Of a stretch of DNA of 64,000 bases, positions 46,912 through 57,449 are shown piece by piece. This DNA comes from Vandiemenella viatica (lineage: Eukaryota > Arthropoda > Insecta > Orthoptera > Morabidae): NCBI GenBank assembly GCA_031002005.1, contig CM061919.1, positions 12,843,687-12,907,686 of the forward strand, written 5' to 3'. Under the pieces are notes generated by a model. It worked only from the letters and a program-made list of their open reading frames with translations. It did not search any database and was not told where the DNA came from. Numbering within the stretch: position 1 is the first letter of the stretch; each line of letters opens with the position of its first letter. The position numbers were made by a program, and so were the translations under genes.

Positions 46912-47150
46912 CCCACGCAGATCCCTGAGTAGATATGCTTAATCGTTTGTCGACGATTCCTTTGACCGAGTCTTAACGGCTGGTCCGTGTAGAAATCATT
47001 AGAGCTGGGTGAAGGTTGAGGGCAACAAGGAATCACTCCGCCATTCGCCTGGAGCGATTTCTGGAAAGCGCGCAGTAAAGAATGAGAACAGCTGGCCGGG
47101 GATCAAATCAACCTCCTCCGGTCAGGTCAGATAATCCGTTCACCTATCCT
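46912..47150 (-). repeat. SINE subfamily B, copy 1
   Basis: The minus-strand text ends with TCTAATGATTTCTACACGGA, CCGTTAAGACTCGGTCAAAG and GGGATCTGCGTGG, shared with 48316-48470. Upstream it carries TTTCCAGAAATCGCTCCAGG and CGAATGGCGG, the same core as the main SINE family. The head is worn. Confidence 0.6.
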
Positions 47151-48224
47151 AGTTACAAACAATCTAACTTCAAACCAATAACAAAACATTTCATCAAACT
47201 CGCAGACGAGAACTGTTGCCCGGTGGTTTTACTGAAGTGCAATTTGAAATTCTTAAGAAATGTATCTCACTTCTGCGTTGATAGCTTATATTTCTTGTTC
47301 TGAAATGAGAGCGGTTGTGTAGATGTGTTACTCCGGCTTGAAGAGTACATTTCAGCTCCACAAACAACTTCATTGAGCAAGAACTGTACACCTGACGATC
47401 ACGTACAATAGAAGTAAAGCATTGTCACAGTCTGATGTCAAATATAATGTGTCGCTCTGCTGGGTCTTAACGTAGCTTTGCTAAGGAGTCGGTGAAGACG
47501 TTCTCTCTTTGTGTTCCTTGACGAGGAAACATACTTTGTCTTTAATTACGACGAGCAATGTGGCTCTGAGCCAATCTCCCGGTTCTGTTTGCCCGACTTT
47601 AATGGCAGTGAGTTTGCTTTGATCACACTTTAATTAATTTCGGCCTAAATGGAACGAATTTACAACGCTCCACTGATATGAATCGGCCTAAAAATGCTGC
47701 CTTTATTAAGAGTGAAGGTGCATTTTGCAGATGTTATTTTCTAGCTGCCAGTTTTCGGTCTTTACTTTTGATTTTTAATTAGATGTTACGTCTTTGCAAA
47801 CTTAATCGGGCAAAACCGTGGCCAAGGTATTTCATTTTATTTTTCCATTGAGAAGATGGTTGACCTTCGTGTTGCTCCCACGTATCTGGGACATTTGCAC
47901 CGACTTAAAGATTGTGTAAGGAAACGTGTCATTTTTTAACACTTCTGAAAGCCTTTTTCATTTAAATTATGTTTATGTTCTTCCAGCTATTAGTTGCCAT
48001 CAATGCAATAAAAATTTCGAAGTAGTGTTCTAAAAAAGAAGAAGAATAAAGAAGAAAACATAATGTTACGAACTGCCATATACTCAATTTCTTAGGGTTT
48101 TTGCAAGCGTTTAGTATCCAGTGTAACTCACCCATCTGTTCCCTTGATAAGAAGAAATTAGTTTTAATTCTTTTTTAACCTTCAGGAGATCATGTAGATA
48201 TAAGATTTTAGGGCTTTGTGGCTT
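47151..48224. other. Unassigned DNA
   Basis: No gene or repeat recognised between the two SINE subfamily B copies. Confidence 0.45.
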
Positions 48225-48650
48225 ATGCAAGTCGACGTGATTAGAACCGTAAGAGAATGGAGAAGGTAAGGTCAAGGAAATGTAAGAAATTCGGCTATGG
48301 CCTGTTGGAGGCACCATCGTTCCACGCAGATCCCTCAGAAGATATTCTTAATCGTTTGTCAACGATTCTTTTGACCAAGTCTTAACGGCTTGTCCGTGTA
48401 GAAATCATTAGAGCTGGGTGAAGGTTGAGGGCAAAGAAATTGAAACAATTCAGTCTCAACCTTTTGAAGGAATCAACCCGTCATTCGCCTGGAGTGATTT
48501 CTGGAAAGCGTGCAATACAGAATGAGAACGTCTGTTGTAATGGCGGGAAACCATGATAACCGAAATTGATGACTAGGCGGCAGATCGGACTCAGGTCCTC
48601 GCGAGCATTAACCGCTCGCCCACCAGTAACGTGTGCCGGTGGGATCCTCA
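48225..48650 (-). repeat. SINE subfamily B, copy 2, joined to a main-family SINE tail
   Basis: Minus strand from 48650: tRNA-like GGGCGAGCGGTTAATGCTCG, GACCTGAGTCCGATC (worn B box), AATCACTCCAGGCGAATGAC, the subfamily B 3' block (TCTAATGATTTCTACACGGA, CCGTTAAGACTTGG), then from 48315 down a GGCCATAGCCGAATTTC block with a second, different 3' end. The latter is the end of a main-family copy, so two SINE fragments abut. Confidence 0.6.
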
Positions 48651-49379
48651 GCTTCTGTCTCGCAAACACATTTCAGCAACAACAACTTAGGTTAAATCAG
48701 ATACGTTTCTTTGATGCCACTTGAGAACAGAGACAGGGAAGTGAAACAGTACATACCATCCTAATAATTACACTATCTGCTACTGATTGCTGGCTAGTCA
48801 CTTAACATCCAAAAGGAACATTTTTCAACATTAACTACAAACTCATATCATCAAATGTTACTTTTTATACTGGAATACAATTTAGAGAGAAATTTGTTAA
48901 CTGTAACATTCAAAAAAATCATGAATCACATCAGTGAATGAGAATAATTTTATCATATTCCTCTTCGCGGCCATTTTCAGTTACCAAATTCCAGTGAGAA
49001 GATCTTTTCAAAGCGTAAAATATGTTCCGATACAAAAACTCTCTCACTTTTGGTTTTTGTAAATAACATTTTATTTCCTAAGTCAGGATACTTCATAAAA
49101 AGTTCTATAGAATATTATACCTCACTACTCAATCGACAATGATACATGGATATTAAATTTATTCCTAGTGTTATAGTTATGTAAGTTAGCATTGAGACTG
49201 AAGTGTTCAGGACTTATAACTAAACAGGACATCTGGAAGTATAAGTATTGTGATGACTAACGTTCGGATCTTTAGGACAAGTCATATATTTTTCCTACCT
49301 TCGTTTTGAGCTGAAATGCCGAATTAAATACCGATTCAACGTATCTGATTGTATTTAAACGTATTTTATATAGCATATA
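48651..49379. other. Unassigned DNA
   Basis: AT-rich; no gene or repeat recognised. Confidence 0.45.
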
Positions 49380-49465
49380 AATGCATATTCAGACTATTTT
49401 CCTAGTTTTGGTCATATTTCAATAATATTTATGGTCATACTGTCATATTTTGAGGAAAATCTGGT

Positions 49466-49511
<46 letters not shown>

Positions 49512-50160
49512 TGAATAGTAAAGGGATTTTACAAGATATAGATTAGAAGAAATTAAGAAAATTATTCACAGAACTGTACTTCTACTATACAGATGGCGGA
49601 GAAAATTTTTTCACTATGGTCAGAATTCACCAGTCAAGAATTAAAGTTATACATTATTGCCACTCTCTAAATGTATTGTTCTGCCCGCCTTTTAACCTCG
49701 ACAATGCAGCAGAAGCATGCCAGTGTCGATCCTCGTCAATCAATATCTCAATGAAATAGCCTCAGTCATCGTTAAATCTGCAGTGGATCAGTGAGTAGAC
49801 CTACCGCCATGCCGAAAGTAAAATTTTCTGAAAGACTGAAGATACGTAAGAAAGTTTAGAGAGGAGAGTTTTAATGTAGACGAAGGAGTTCTATTTTGTA
49901 AATTATCTGAAATTAAAGTGACTTAAAAAAAAAAAAAAATTAAAATTTAATTTCTCAGTGGTGCAGGGAGTTCATGGAAGAAAATTATGCTGTCTACATA
50001 ACTAGATAGAATGAATGATGTAAAATTGAGCATGTTTTGATGTATAGTAAATTTAAATGTTTGATCATATTTTGTCATTTTTAGGTCATATTTACCCATT
50101 TTTAAGGTCATATTTGCCTGCATATTTCTCTATTTTTTGGACATAGAGATCTCAACCCTA
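49380..50160. repeat. Probable non-autonomous element with repeated GGTCATATTT motifs at both ends
   Basis: GGTCATATTT or close variants occur at about 49411, 49432 and 49441 near one end and at about 50065, 50091 and 50110 near the other, all in the same orientation. The right edge reads ATAGAGATCTCAACCCTAG. A 42-T run (49469-49510) lies inside the left part. No frame of significance. I recall similar texts in insect hAT-like repeats, but the ends here do not form a clear inverted pair. Confidence 0.4.
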
Positions 50161-50449
50161 GTGATAACATTGTAACGATACGTAGATTTCCAAACAATCT
50201 TTGTCGATTTATTTCGCAAATAGTTCTTACAACACGTGTTTGTTACTTACGTTTTGAGTTTGTAAAGAATTTCCCAAGAAGGAGACATAAAATACATCGG
50301 GTTTATTTCTTTGGCAATTTTGAGTTTACAGTAATAGATTAAATTAATTTTCTGTTTTCCTGCGGTGTTTATCACGCAATAAATCGAGTTTGAAAACAAC
50401 TTCTTGTTCTTTTCTTCGAAAGATAGTTATGGATTTGGATCTGAAGTAT

Positions 50450-50950
50450 ATATGCAGACATATCTGAATCTTTTAGTTTCAAACATTGATCCAGGAATTA
50501 GAAAGAACTTTTTAAAACTCTATATGTGGACCACAGCACTTTATGGTAGCGAAAAATGAACTTTAGGAAAACCACAAAGAAAGAAAATTGAAGCATTTGA
50601 AATGTGGTGCTACAGAAGAATGCTGAAAATTAAGTGGAAAGACAAAGTACAAAATGAACTAGTTTTGGAAATGATGGGTAACAAAAGAAGTTTGTGGAAG
50701 AAGCTTACAGAAAGAAGGGACAGGCTGGTAGGTCATATTTTGAGACATTATGGATAGGTTAATTTGTTAGTGGAGGGAACAGTCAAAGGTAAGAACTGTA
50801 GAGGAAGACAGAGATTAGAATATATGATGCAGATAATCGAGAACCTGGGTTGTAGGGTGTATGTAGAGATGAACAGGTTACAAGAAGATAGGAAGGGATG
50901 GAGGATTGCATCAAATCAGTCGAAAGATTGATGACAATAATAATAATAAA
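50450..50950 (+). pseudogene. LINE ORF2 C-terminal fragment with AAT-repeat tail
   Basis: One mostly open frame: IRKNFLKLYMWTTALYGSEK, a stop, KPQRKKIEAFEMWCYRRMLK, NELVLEMMGNKRSLWKKLTE, RRDRLVGHILRHYG, a stop, GRQRLEYMMQIIENLGCRVY and DRKGWRIASNQSKD, closed by a TGATGACAATAATAATAAT tail that is usual for this LINE group. 5'-truncated, with two stops. Same family as 3780-4410. Confidence 0.85.
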
Positions 50951-51097
50951 ATTTAAAATAAATCTGAATACGTAAATCAAACCCACTTGGTACCTCTGGC
51001 TAGGTATTCCCAGCTCTGGAACTGTCGTCAAAAGAAGACTCGGCAGTTTACGAGACCATTGGAGGTGTTACCAGCAGACCGCTGTCAATACAGAAAC

Positions 51098-51280
51098 TGA
51101 CTGCATGTGGACGGCGGCTCGCACATGACCTGATATTTGGGAGGACGTAGGTTCAAATACTCGTTCGGTTGTCCAGATTTCGATTTTGCGTGGTTTCTCG
51201 AAATCACTCCAGGCAAAAATTGGATGATTTGAAAGCCCATGCAAAATTCCTTCCCGTTCCTCCAACACCCCTACTCAAAT
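51098..51280 (+). repeat. tRNA-derived SINE (main family), diverged
   Basis: GGGAGGACGTAGGTTCAAAT (B-box region), TGTCCAGATTTCGATTTTGC, AAATCACTCCAGGCAAAAAT and AAATTCCTTCCCGTTCC in the right order. Head and tail are worn. Confidence 0.7.
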
Positions 51281-52122
51281 CTAAAGATATTTTGAAAAGG
51301 ATTAGGTTTGAGGGGTCACAGAGAATTTCACAGGAAAATAAGATGTCATCTCATGAAAAAGCGATTTTAATTAACTTATCTGAATATGACATCGTTAAGT
51401 GAACGTGTTGCCGTCGTATACGAAATGACTGGGTTTTTTTCGCGTATAAATCTACCTACAGGTCACAAAGTTAGGAGCCAGCAAAAAAGGATTTACGTGG
51501 ATGGTTTTAAAAATTTTGGTTACTGCTACTGCAAGTGTCAGGATGCATCAGGTTTATTTTTCCACGGTTGGTTTATTTGTTCTTACAAAACTGCTAGCCA
51601 TTGTATGGAATAATTTCTTTTGCTCATCTGTCTCTGTCAATTATGTCATCTGTATCCTTTAACATACAATACTGAATTTCGTGCAGTGATGCAAGCTTTA
51701 ATAAAATACGGTTTATATCGAAACAAATTCCAAGTCATGGACACTTCTCCTCAAATACAACAGTTAAAAAAGAAGAAGAAGAAAAAAATACACACACACA
51801 CACACACAGCTACGGAATTCAAAACCGGTTGATCCGGCATCGAGATTCATCCAAACAAAGTTTATACTAAAGGGTAAAAACAGTGGAAACATGTGGACAA
51901 GTCCCTAATATATTCCCGTATTATAACGTTTACAAGAACATGCTATCAATTACACACATATCGACAGAGGATCAGCAGTATGTAGATGTTTTGAATTGTT
52001 TTTGGATCGTTTCAAGAGGAATAAAATCGTTGACTTGGAGCTTTCGTTTGACTCGCTCCCTTAATGGAACGCGCTCTGGTGGCTACTTGCTATATTAACA
52101 AAGTCTTATTCCGCTATGGTAC
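51281..52122. other. Unassigned DNA with a CA microsatellite
   Basis: 51790-51808 is a CA run preceded by an AAG-rich stretch. Frames of 60-77 codons are not supported as genes. Confidence 0.45.
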
Positions 52123-52125
52123 TTA

Positions 52126-52650
52126 TAGTCCGAGAGCTGTTAAAAATTTGGGGTAGGTATTTGAGGCACCATGAAAATTAGTATAACGCTTCCTTTGTAA
52201 TTTCTGAGTACAAAATCGAAGACCTGGCTGAAGGGTATTGGGGCAAAGTCATCCTCTGAATTTTTAACTTTGCAAATTTTTATTAAAAAATGTGCTTGAG
52301 GCATCTTGAAATTTTAATAACTTCAAATTTGGTATGTAATAAAATTAAATATATATAAGCTAGATTATTTAGTCGGGCTTAAAAATTTGCCAGGCCGTTT
52401 CAAAATTGTATTTTTTAAATCTCGAAAAATGTATTTGAGGCACTCTGAGATTTACAGAGGATAATATTTACGCCTAGAAATAAACAATTGTGAAAAGACA
52501 GGCGATTTGGGTGGGACTTTACATCTGCCAGGTGATCAGAAATGTTAGACGATAGCGCGAGTGCTGATTTGAAACGTGTTGCGGTGCGGTTGGCTCTCGC
52601 CAGACCACGTGACTCATAGCAAGCATGCAGTTTAAAAAGATTTTGGAGCA
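52126..52650 (+). repeat. Left terminal inverted repeat with three subterminal units
   Basis: The motif GTATTTGAGGCACC / GTGCTTGAGGCATC / GTATTTGAGGCACT with an A/T-rich follow-up occurs at about 52158, 52290 and 52430, about 130-140 bp apart. The right end has only one (GTGCCTCAAATA, about 56776). Either the left end expanded or the right end lost two units. Confidence 0.65.
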
Positions 52651-53060
52651 GTCGAAAGGTTCCCATTCATGGTTATTTTTGTTTTAGAATTTTCATAAAT
52701 TCAACATTCAATGAAAAATATTGATATGTGATATACTTCTACAAATAAAATAGTTTTTTTTTATCCTCTGTGTACTGTACAAACGATTGAAAAAATTGTA
52801 TTGATACAAAGATAAAATTACTTGATAAAATTCGTTCTGATTAACGAATTATGTAGGTACGAAAATATATTTTTTATTAGGAATTTTTTTATTCTTCATC
52901 TGTATTGATTTTTTCATTTTAATCATCATCATTAGCAGGAAAGTCTTCATTAGTGCTCGAATACTCTTCTTCTTCTGTTGCATTAACTGAAAATAATAAA
53001 GCATTTATATTTAATGAATAAAACAACGAACAATGCAATTATGAAAGAAATGTATAATTT

Positions 53061-54698
53061 TCATGGATGTCTTTCATTAAAAATAGCATCTAACATTAAT
53101 TGTGGCATACCTCTATCAAAAAAAATAAAAAAATAAAAATGAAATTCTAATCCATTTTTCTGCCGCTGCCATACATTATATCCAGGTTTTAAGGAACTCG
53201 GAAAACGTAAATCTGTATTATTCCAAATACTTGAAATATATTGTGCTCTTAAGTGCTGTAGACGTATTTTAAATTTTGCACGGTGGCAAAGTGGAGGGTT
53301 CACAATTTTTTAATGATTTTTTAAAAAAAGGCTCTTTTTTGCTGTCAGCTTTGAAGTCGAGCAGAATTTTTGAAATCTTGCTAGATATATATCTTCTTGG
53401 ATTTGCTTTAAGATATGGTTTTTACCTACCACATTTTGGTAAGTTACACCAACAGTGCCGTGTAACGTATTTTTACCCGATGCTGTAACAACAAACCGAT
53501 CAAAATTATTAAATGCTACTCCAGTATATAATCCATTAGCTCTAACAATTCCGTCTGCGATATTGTAGCCTCTGTTTCCAATTCTTCAATCGTATGTTAG
53601 CTGCAGCAGTGACCATACCTATATAAGATCTCAGCTTTTCGAGAGCTCGTTATACTTTTTAGCGTAATAGCTAGTGTAATATGTTTGTTTGTTTTAATTT
53701 CCCACATAAAACATTAAATATTAAATCTCCAGCCAATGAAGAACTTTTCCTTTCACATTCATTTGTTTTATTGCTATAGTGACCACACAATACTTCCGAA
53801 TTAAAGTCTTTTATTATTTCTGGTGTCGTACGTTCACCATTCAGTAAATCAGAAGTTTTCATTGTTTCCGGTAATGGTGTCTTTTCCATATCAGAAACTG
53901 TTCATAGTAAAATGAAAGCAGCTTTTAGGAGAATGTCTTTTTTTTCTAGTAATGATAATAGTTCATCATTAACACAATAACCTTTCGGACCAACGAAGTT
54001 TTTTCATGCACAAATGTAATTTGTAGTTTTTTCTTCCTTTATTTATTTATTTTTTTATTAATTTTGATTCAAATGAGCTTTACTGGATGTGCTATCGTAT
54101 TTGTTACCCTAGTATATAGCAATGTTTGTAATTATATCCAAATAAGAATTACATGATGAACTGAAATAATAAAACATTTTATTTTGAAGGATATTTTCAT
54201 TACTAAAACAGCAAATTTCTTCGAAAGCTTCTTGATGTAGGTTTACATTTTTGTGGTAATTCGTTTCCGGTTTTACTTGATACTCTCGCAATTTACTGAA
54301 ATAATCTTTTCGGCAGATTCGATGATTATTTATAGAATCTGAAATTTGAACTTTGTTATAAAATTCAGTTTCATTGATAAACTCTTTGTCAAAATTTTTT
54401 CGAAACCTCCTTATCGAGAGCATTAAGAGAGAGACGTCTTCCTTTGTATTACTTTGGAAATCTTGGCACAAAAAATACAAACATCCTGATTTGCTGAACC
54501 CTCGAAATATTCTAATTCATTTTCCTTTAAATTTATGCTTGGTGTCCCAGAAATAAATTCTATATTACCAACACTAACGTTGTTTCGAGATGCTTCATCC
54601 ATACTTCGCTTACTGGCAGTATGTTCTATAAAATTTATATCACTGAAAATATATATCACAGCAAAAAAATTGAACAATATTATATATATATACGCCAT
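53061..54698 (-). pseudogene. Uncharacterised TE-associated protein, N-terminal half, broken
   Basis: Minus-strand pieces in order: MDEASRNNVSVGNIEF, ANQDVCIFCAKISK (a likely zinc-binding C-x2-C), frame change, LMLSIRRFRKNFDKEFINET, NNHRICRKDYFSKLREY, NLHQEAFEEICCFSNENIL, then TPEIIKDFNSEVLCGHYSN, SSLAGDLIFNVLCGKLKQ, and after stops IVRANGLYTGVAFNNFDRFV, GKNTLHGTVGVTYQN and PPLCHRAKFKIRLQ. From memory, N-D-R-F-V-x-T-x-S-G-K-x-T-L-H-x-T-V-G is the signature of large uncharacterised insect and cnidarian proteins whose second half contains V-I-D-G-G-F-L-L-H-R-V, that is, the family seen at 7458-8710. At least two stops and two frame changes. The C-terminal half is absent here. Confidence 0.6.
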
Positions 54699-54915
54699 AC
54701 TCAGTATAATGAGTATTAAGATATTTGTTATTACAGTATATTATAGTGCAGGATAAAAAGTAAAATTATACTATACCTAATGAAGAAGGTAAATCGGATT
54801 TTTGAGTTGCGTTTTCGTCATAATATTTCTTCATCACAGCAAGGAAATTTTTGTAGCAAGATCAGTGATAACCCTCTTTTATGTTAACATTGGGGGGCAA
54901 AGTAACATATTTATA

Positions 54916-56336
54916 CACTCCTGGAAATTGAAATAAGAACACATTGACGCCGGTGTGTAAGACCCACCATACTTGCTCCGGACACTACGAGAGGGCTGTA
55001 CAAGCAATGATCAAACGCACGACACAACGGACACACCAGGAACAGCAGTGTTGGCCGTCGAAGGGCGCTAGCTGCGCAGCGGTTGGGCACCGCCGCAGTC
55101 AGTGTCAGCGAGTTTGCCGTGGCATACGGAGCTCCATCTCAGTCTTTAACACTGGTAGCATGCCGCGACAGCGTGTACGTGAACCGTATGTGCAGTTGAC
55201 GGACTTTGAGCGAGGGCGTATAGTGGGCATGCGGGAGGCCGGGTGGACCTACCGCCGAATTGCTCAACATGTGGGGCGCGAGGTCTCCGCAGTACATCGA
55301 TGTTGTCGCCAGTGGTCGGCGGAAGGTGCACGTGCCCGTCGACCTGGGTCCGGACAGCAGCGACGCACGGACGCACGCCAAGATCGTCGCATCCTACGCA
55401 GTGCCGTAGGGGACCGCACCGCCACTTCCCGGCAAATTAGGGACACTGTTGCTCCTGGGGTATCAGAGAGGACCATTCGCAACCGTCTCCATGAAGCTGG
55501 GCTACGGTCCCGCTCACCGTTAGGTTGTCTTCCGCTCACGCCCCAACATCGTGCAGCCCGCCTCCAGTGGTGTAGCGACAGGCGTGTATGGAGGGACGAA
55601 TGGAGACGTGTCGTCTTCAGTGATGAGAGTCGCTTCTGCCTTGGTGCCAATGATGGTAGTATACGTGTTTGGCGCCGTGCAGGTGAGCGCCACAATCAGG
55701 ACTGCATACGACCGAGGCACACAGGGCCAACACCCGGCATCATGGTGTGGGGAGCGATCTCCTACACTGGCCGTACACCTCTGGTGATCGTCGAGGGGAC
55801 ACTGAACAGTGAACGGTACATTCAAACCGTCATCGAACCGATCGTTCTACCATTCCTAGACCGGCAAGGGAACATGCTGTTCCAACAGGACAATGCAGGT
55901 CCACATGTATTCCGTGCCACCCAACGTGCTCTAGAAGGTGTAAGTCAACTACCCTGGCCAGCGAGATCTCCGGATCTGTCCCCCATTGAGCATGTTTGGG
56001 ACTGGATGAAACGTCGTCTCACGCGGTCTGCACGTCCAGCACGAACGCTGGTCCAGATGAGGCGCCAGGTGGAAATGGCTTGGCATGCCGTTCCACAGGA
56101 CTACACCAGCACCTCTACGATCGTCTCCATGGGAGAATTGCAGCCTGCATTGCTGCGAAAGGAGGATATACACGGTACTAGTGCCGACATTGTGCATGCT
56201 CTGTTGCCTGTGTCTATGTGCCTATGGTTCTGTCTGTGTGATCATGTGTTGTATCTGACCCCAGGAATGTGTATATAAAGTTTCCCATTCCTGGGACAAT
56301 GAATTCACGGTGTTCTTATTTCAATTTCCAGGAGTG
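54916..56336 (+). mobile_element. Tc1-type transposon, 1421 bp, perfect 27-bp TIRs and TA duplication
   Basis: 54916-54942 and 56310-56336 are perfect inverted repeats starting CACTCCTGGAAATTG. TA flanks both sides (54914-54915 and 56337-56338). The interior holds one transposase frame. The element is much more GC-rich than its surroundings and shows no decay in its ends, so it is recent. It lies inside the TTA element (52126-56835), between that element's pseudogene start and right arm. Confidence 0.95.
55160..56278 (+). CDS. Tc1-family transposase, open but probably frameshifted near the C-terminus
   Basis: 372 codons from the ATG of MPRQRVREPY; the frame is open from 54944, but this ATG matches the usual family start. 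Residues about 10-60 form the first helix-turn-helix (FERGRIVGMREAGWTYRRIA), followed by a second one near ARQDRRILRSAVGDRTATSR. The RNase-H-like catalytic triad is D in VVFSDESRF, D in FQQDNAGPH and E in SPDLSPIEHVWDWMKRRL; I count 32 residues between the last two, against 34 in classical Tc1. The enzyme cuts and pastes its own element at TA. From about 56106 the family-like ending (HLYDRLHGRIAACIAAKGGY) lies in another frame, ending at 56181. A single missing base is the likely cause, giving an altered, longer tail. The catalytic core is unaffected; activity cannot be told from sequence. Confidence 0.9.
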   Translation: MPRQRVREPYVQLTDFERGRIVGMREAGWTYRRIAQHVGREVSAVHRCCRQWSAEGARARRPGSGQQRRTDARQDRRILRSAVGDRTATSRQIRDTVAPGVSERTIRNRLHEAGLRSRSPLGCLPLTPQHRAARLQWCSDRRVWRDEWRRVVFSDESRFCLGANDGSIRVWRRAGERHNQDCIRPRHTGPTPGIMVWGAISYTGRTPLVIVEGTLNSERYIQTVIEPIVLPFLDRQGNMLFQQDNAGPHVFRATQRALEGVSQLPWPARSPDLSPIEHVWDWMKRRLTRSARPARTLVQMRRQVEMAWHAVPQDYTSTSTIVSMGELQPALLRKEDIHGTSADIVHALLPVSMCLWFCLCDHVLYLTPGMCI

Positions 56337-57174
56337 TATTTTAACGAATGTTTTTGACGAATTTCCAACAATTCACGACTTTTCGTATAGTTTGTTTTCA
56401 CTAAAAATAATGATTCATTTATTTCTTGAGCAAATAACACAAACTAAATGTTTAGCTTCCATGATAATTATGTATATTATTATTTTATTTATGTATTCAT
56501 AAACAACATAGCATTTTTATAACTAGACGTGTTTTACTACGAATGTGCTCCCAAATCGTTTTAAACAACTGTATGCTTGTTATGAGTAACGTGGTCTTGC
56601 GAGAGCCAATCGCATCGCAACACGTTTCAAATCAGCCGGCCACCAATATACAATTCACTCGCGCTATCGTCTAATATTTCTGATCACCTGGCAGGTGTAA
56701 AGTCCAACCCAAGTCGCCTGTATTTTCAGAATTATTTATTTCTAGGTGTAAATATTATCGTGTGTAAATCTCAGTGTGCCTCAAATATATTTTTCGAAAT
56801 TTAAAAAATAGAATTTTGAAACGGCTCTCGGACTATTACAATAAAAACTCTGTACCACGACAAGTGTTTTGCAACTAATGTACCCAGTGAATCGCTTAGC
56901 CAATAAATCTGGCAGCTGAGGGATAAAACTGATTTCTTGTGTCAATTGATTTTCGTGGATTACTCTCCGTGTCACTATTACGCAAGGGCGTACCAATCGG
57001 AAATGGCGCCTAGGGCAAGCATCGAAGTTGCGCCCTTTCGTAAATTATTTAAATATAAAATAAAACTATCAAAAATATCAATAAACTTTTATTTTATGTT
57101 TTAGAACAAAGTTATTTCATGATATTAAACTGAAAATAATTGCAAATTTCTTGTCTTCTGCGACGCAAATAGAT

Positions 57175-57434
57175 AACATAATAATTCTGTGTGGTCGTAG
57201 TGACCTGGTGACAGGGTTTCTACTGGCTGCGCATTTCCCCTCTGTCGTAGCCGCCTTAACCTAGCCCGGCAATCCTGCCGGGTACGGGGAGCCTACAGTT
57301 TAACGTGGAAGTTTTCTGGCGTACTTCACATTACACAGCAAGCTGTGCCAGAGGTGAAGTTCGGGACAGGGATTCGAACCGAGGACCTTTCGGTCTCCAG
57401 TCAGACGCGTTAACCACTGAGTTATCAGGCCGCT
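57175..57434 (-). repeat. tRNA-derived SINE with 12-bp target duplication
   Basis: ACGCAAATAGAT flanks both sides (57163-57174 and 57435-57446). Minus strand: GCGGCCTGATAACTCAGTGG (A box), GTTAACGCGTCTGACTGGAG, B box CTCGGTTCGAATCCC, then ACGTTAAACTGTAGGCTCCC and an A/T-rich tail. The first 70 bases are strikingly tRNA-like but run into the SINE body without a closing acceptor stem. It interrupts the C-terminal end of the hAT transposase. Confidence 0.85.
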
Positions 57435-57449
57435 ACGCAAATAGATTAA

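Larger units (their letters stand above)
52126..56835 (-). mobile_element. 4.7-kb TIR element with TTA target duplication, carrying an uncharacterised protein pseudogene
   Basis: TTA (52123-52125 and 56836-56838) flanks the ends TAGTCCGAGAGC and GCTCTCGGACTA. The left arm 52394-52650 and right arm 56548-56825 are inverted copies, about 260 bp, sharing GCCGTTTCAAAATT, GACGATAGCGCGAGTG, CTGATTTGAAACGTGTTGCG and GGCTCTCGC. The left end has an extra 256 bp (52138-52393) that the right lacks. The interior holds the minus-strand pseudogene 53061-54698 and a nested Tc1 element; without Tc1 the element is about 3.3 kb. TTA would fit a PIF-like 3-bp duplication, but the ends do not look like PIF. Confidence 0.75.

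Noticed and set aside
55139..55825. Minus-strand frames of 76-143 codons inside the Tc1 element
   Set aside because: Antisense shadows of the GC-rich transposase gene.
57340..57434. tRNA gene on the minus strand
   Set aside because: The head is tRNA-like, but exact 12-bp duplications and the body show that it is a SINE.
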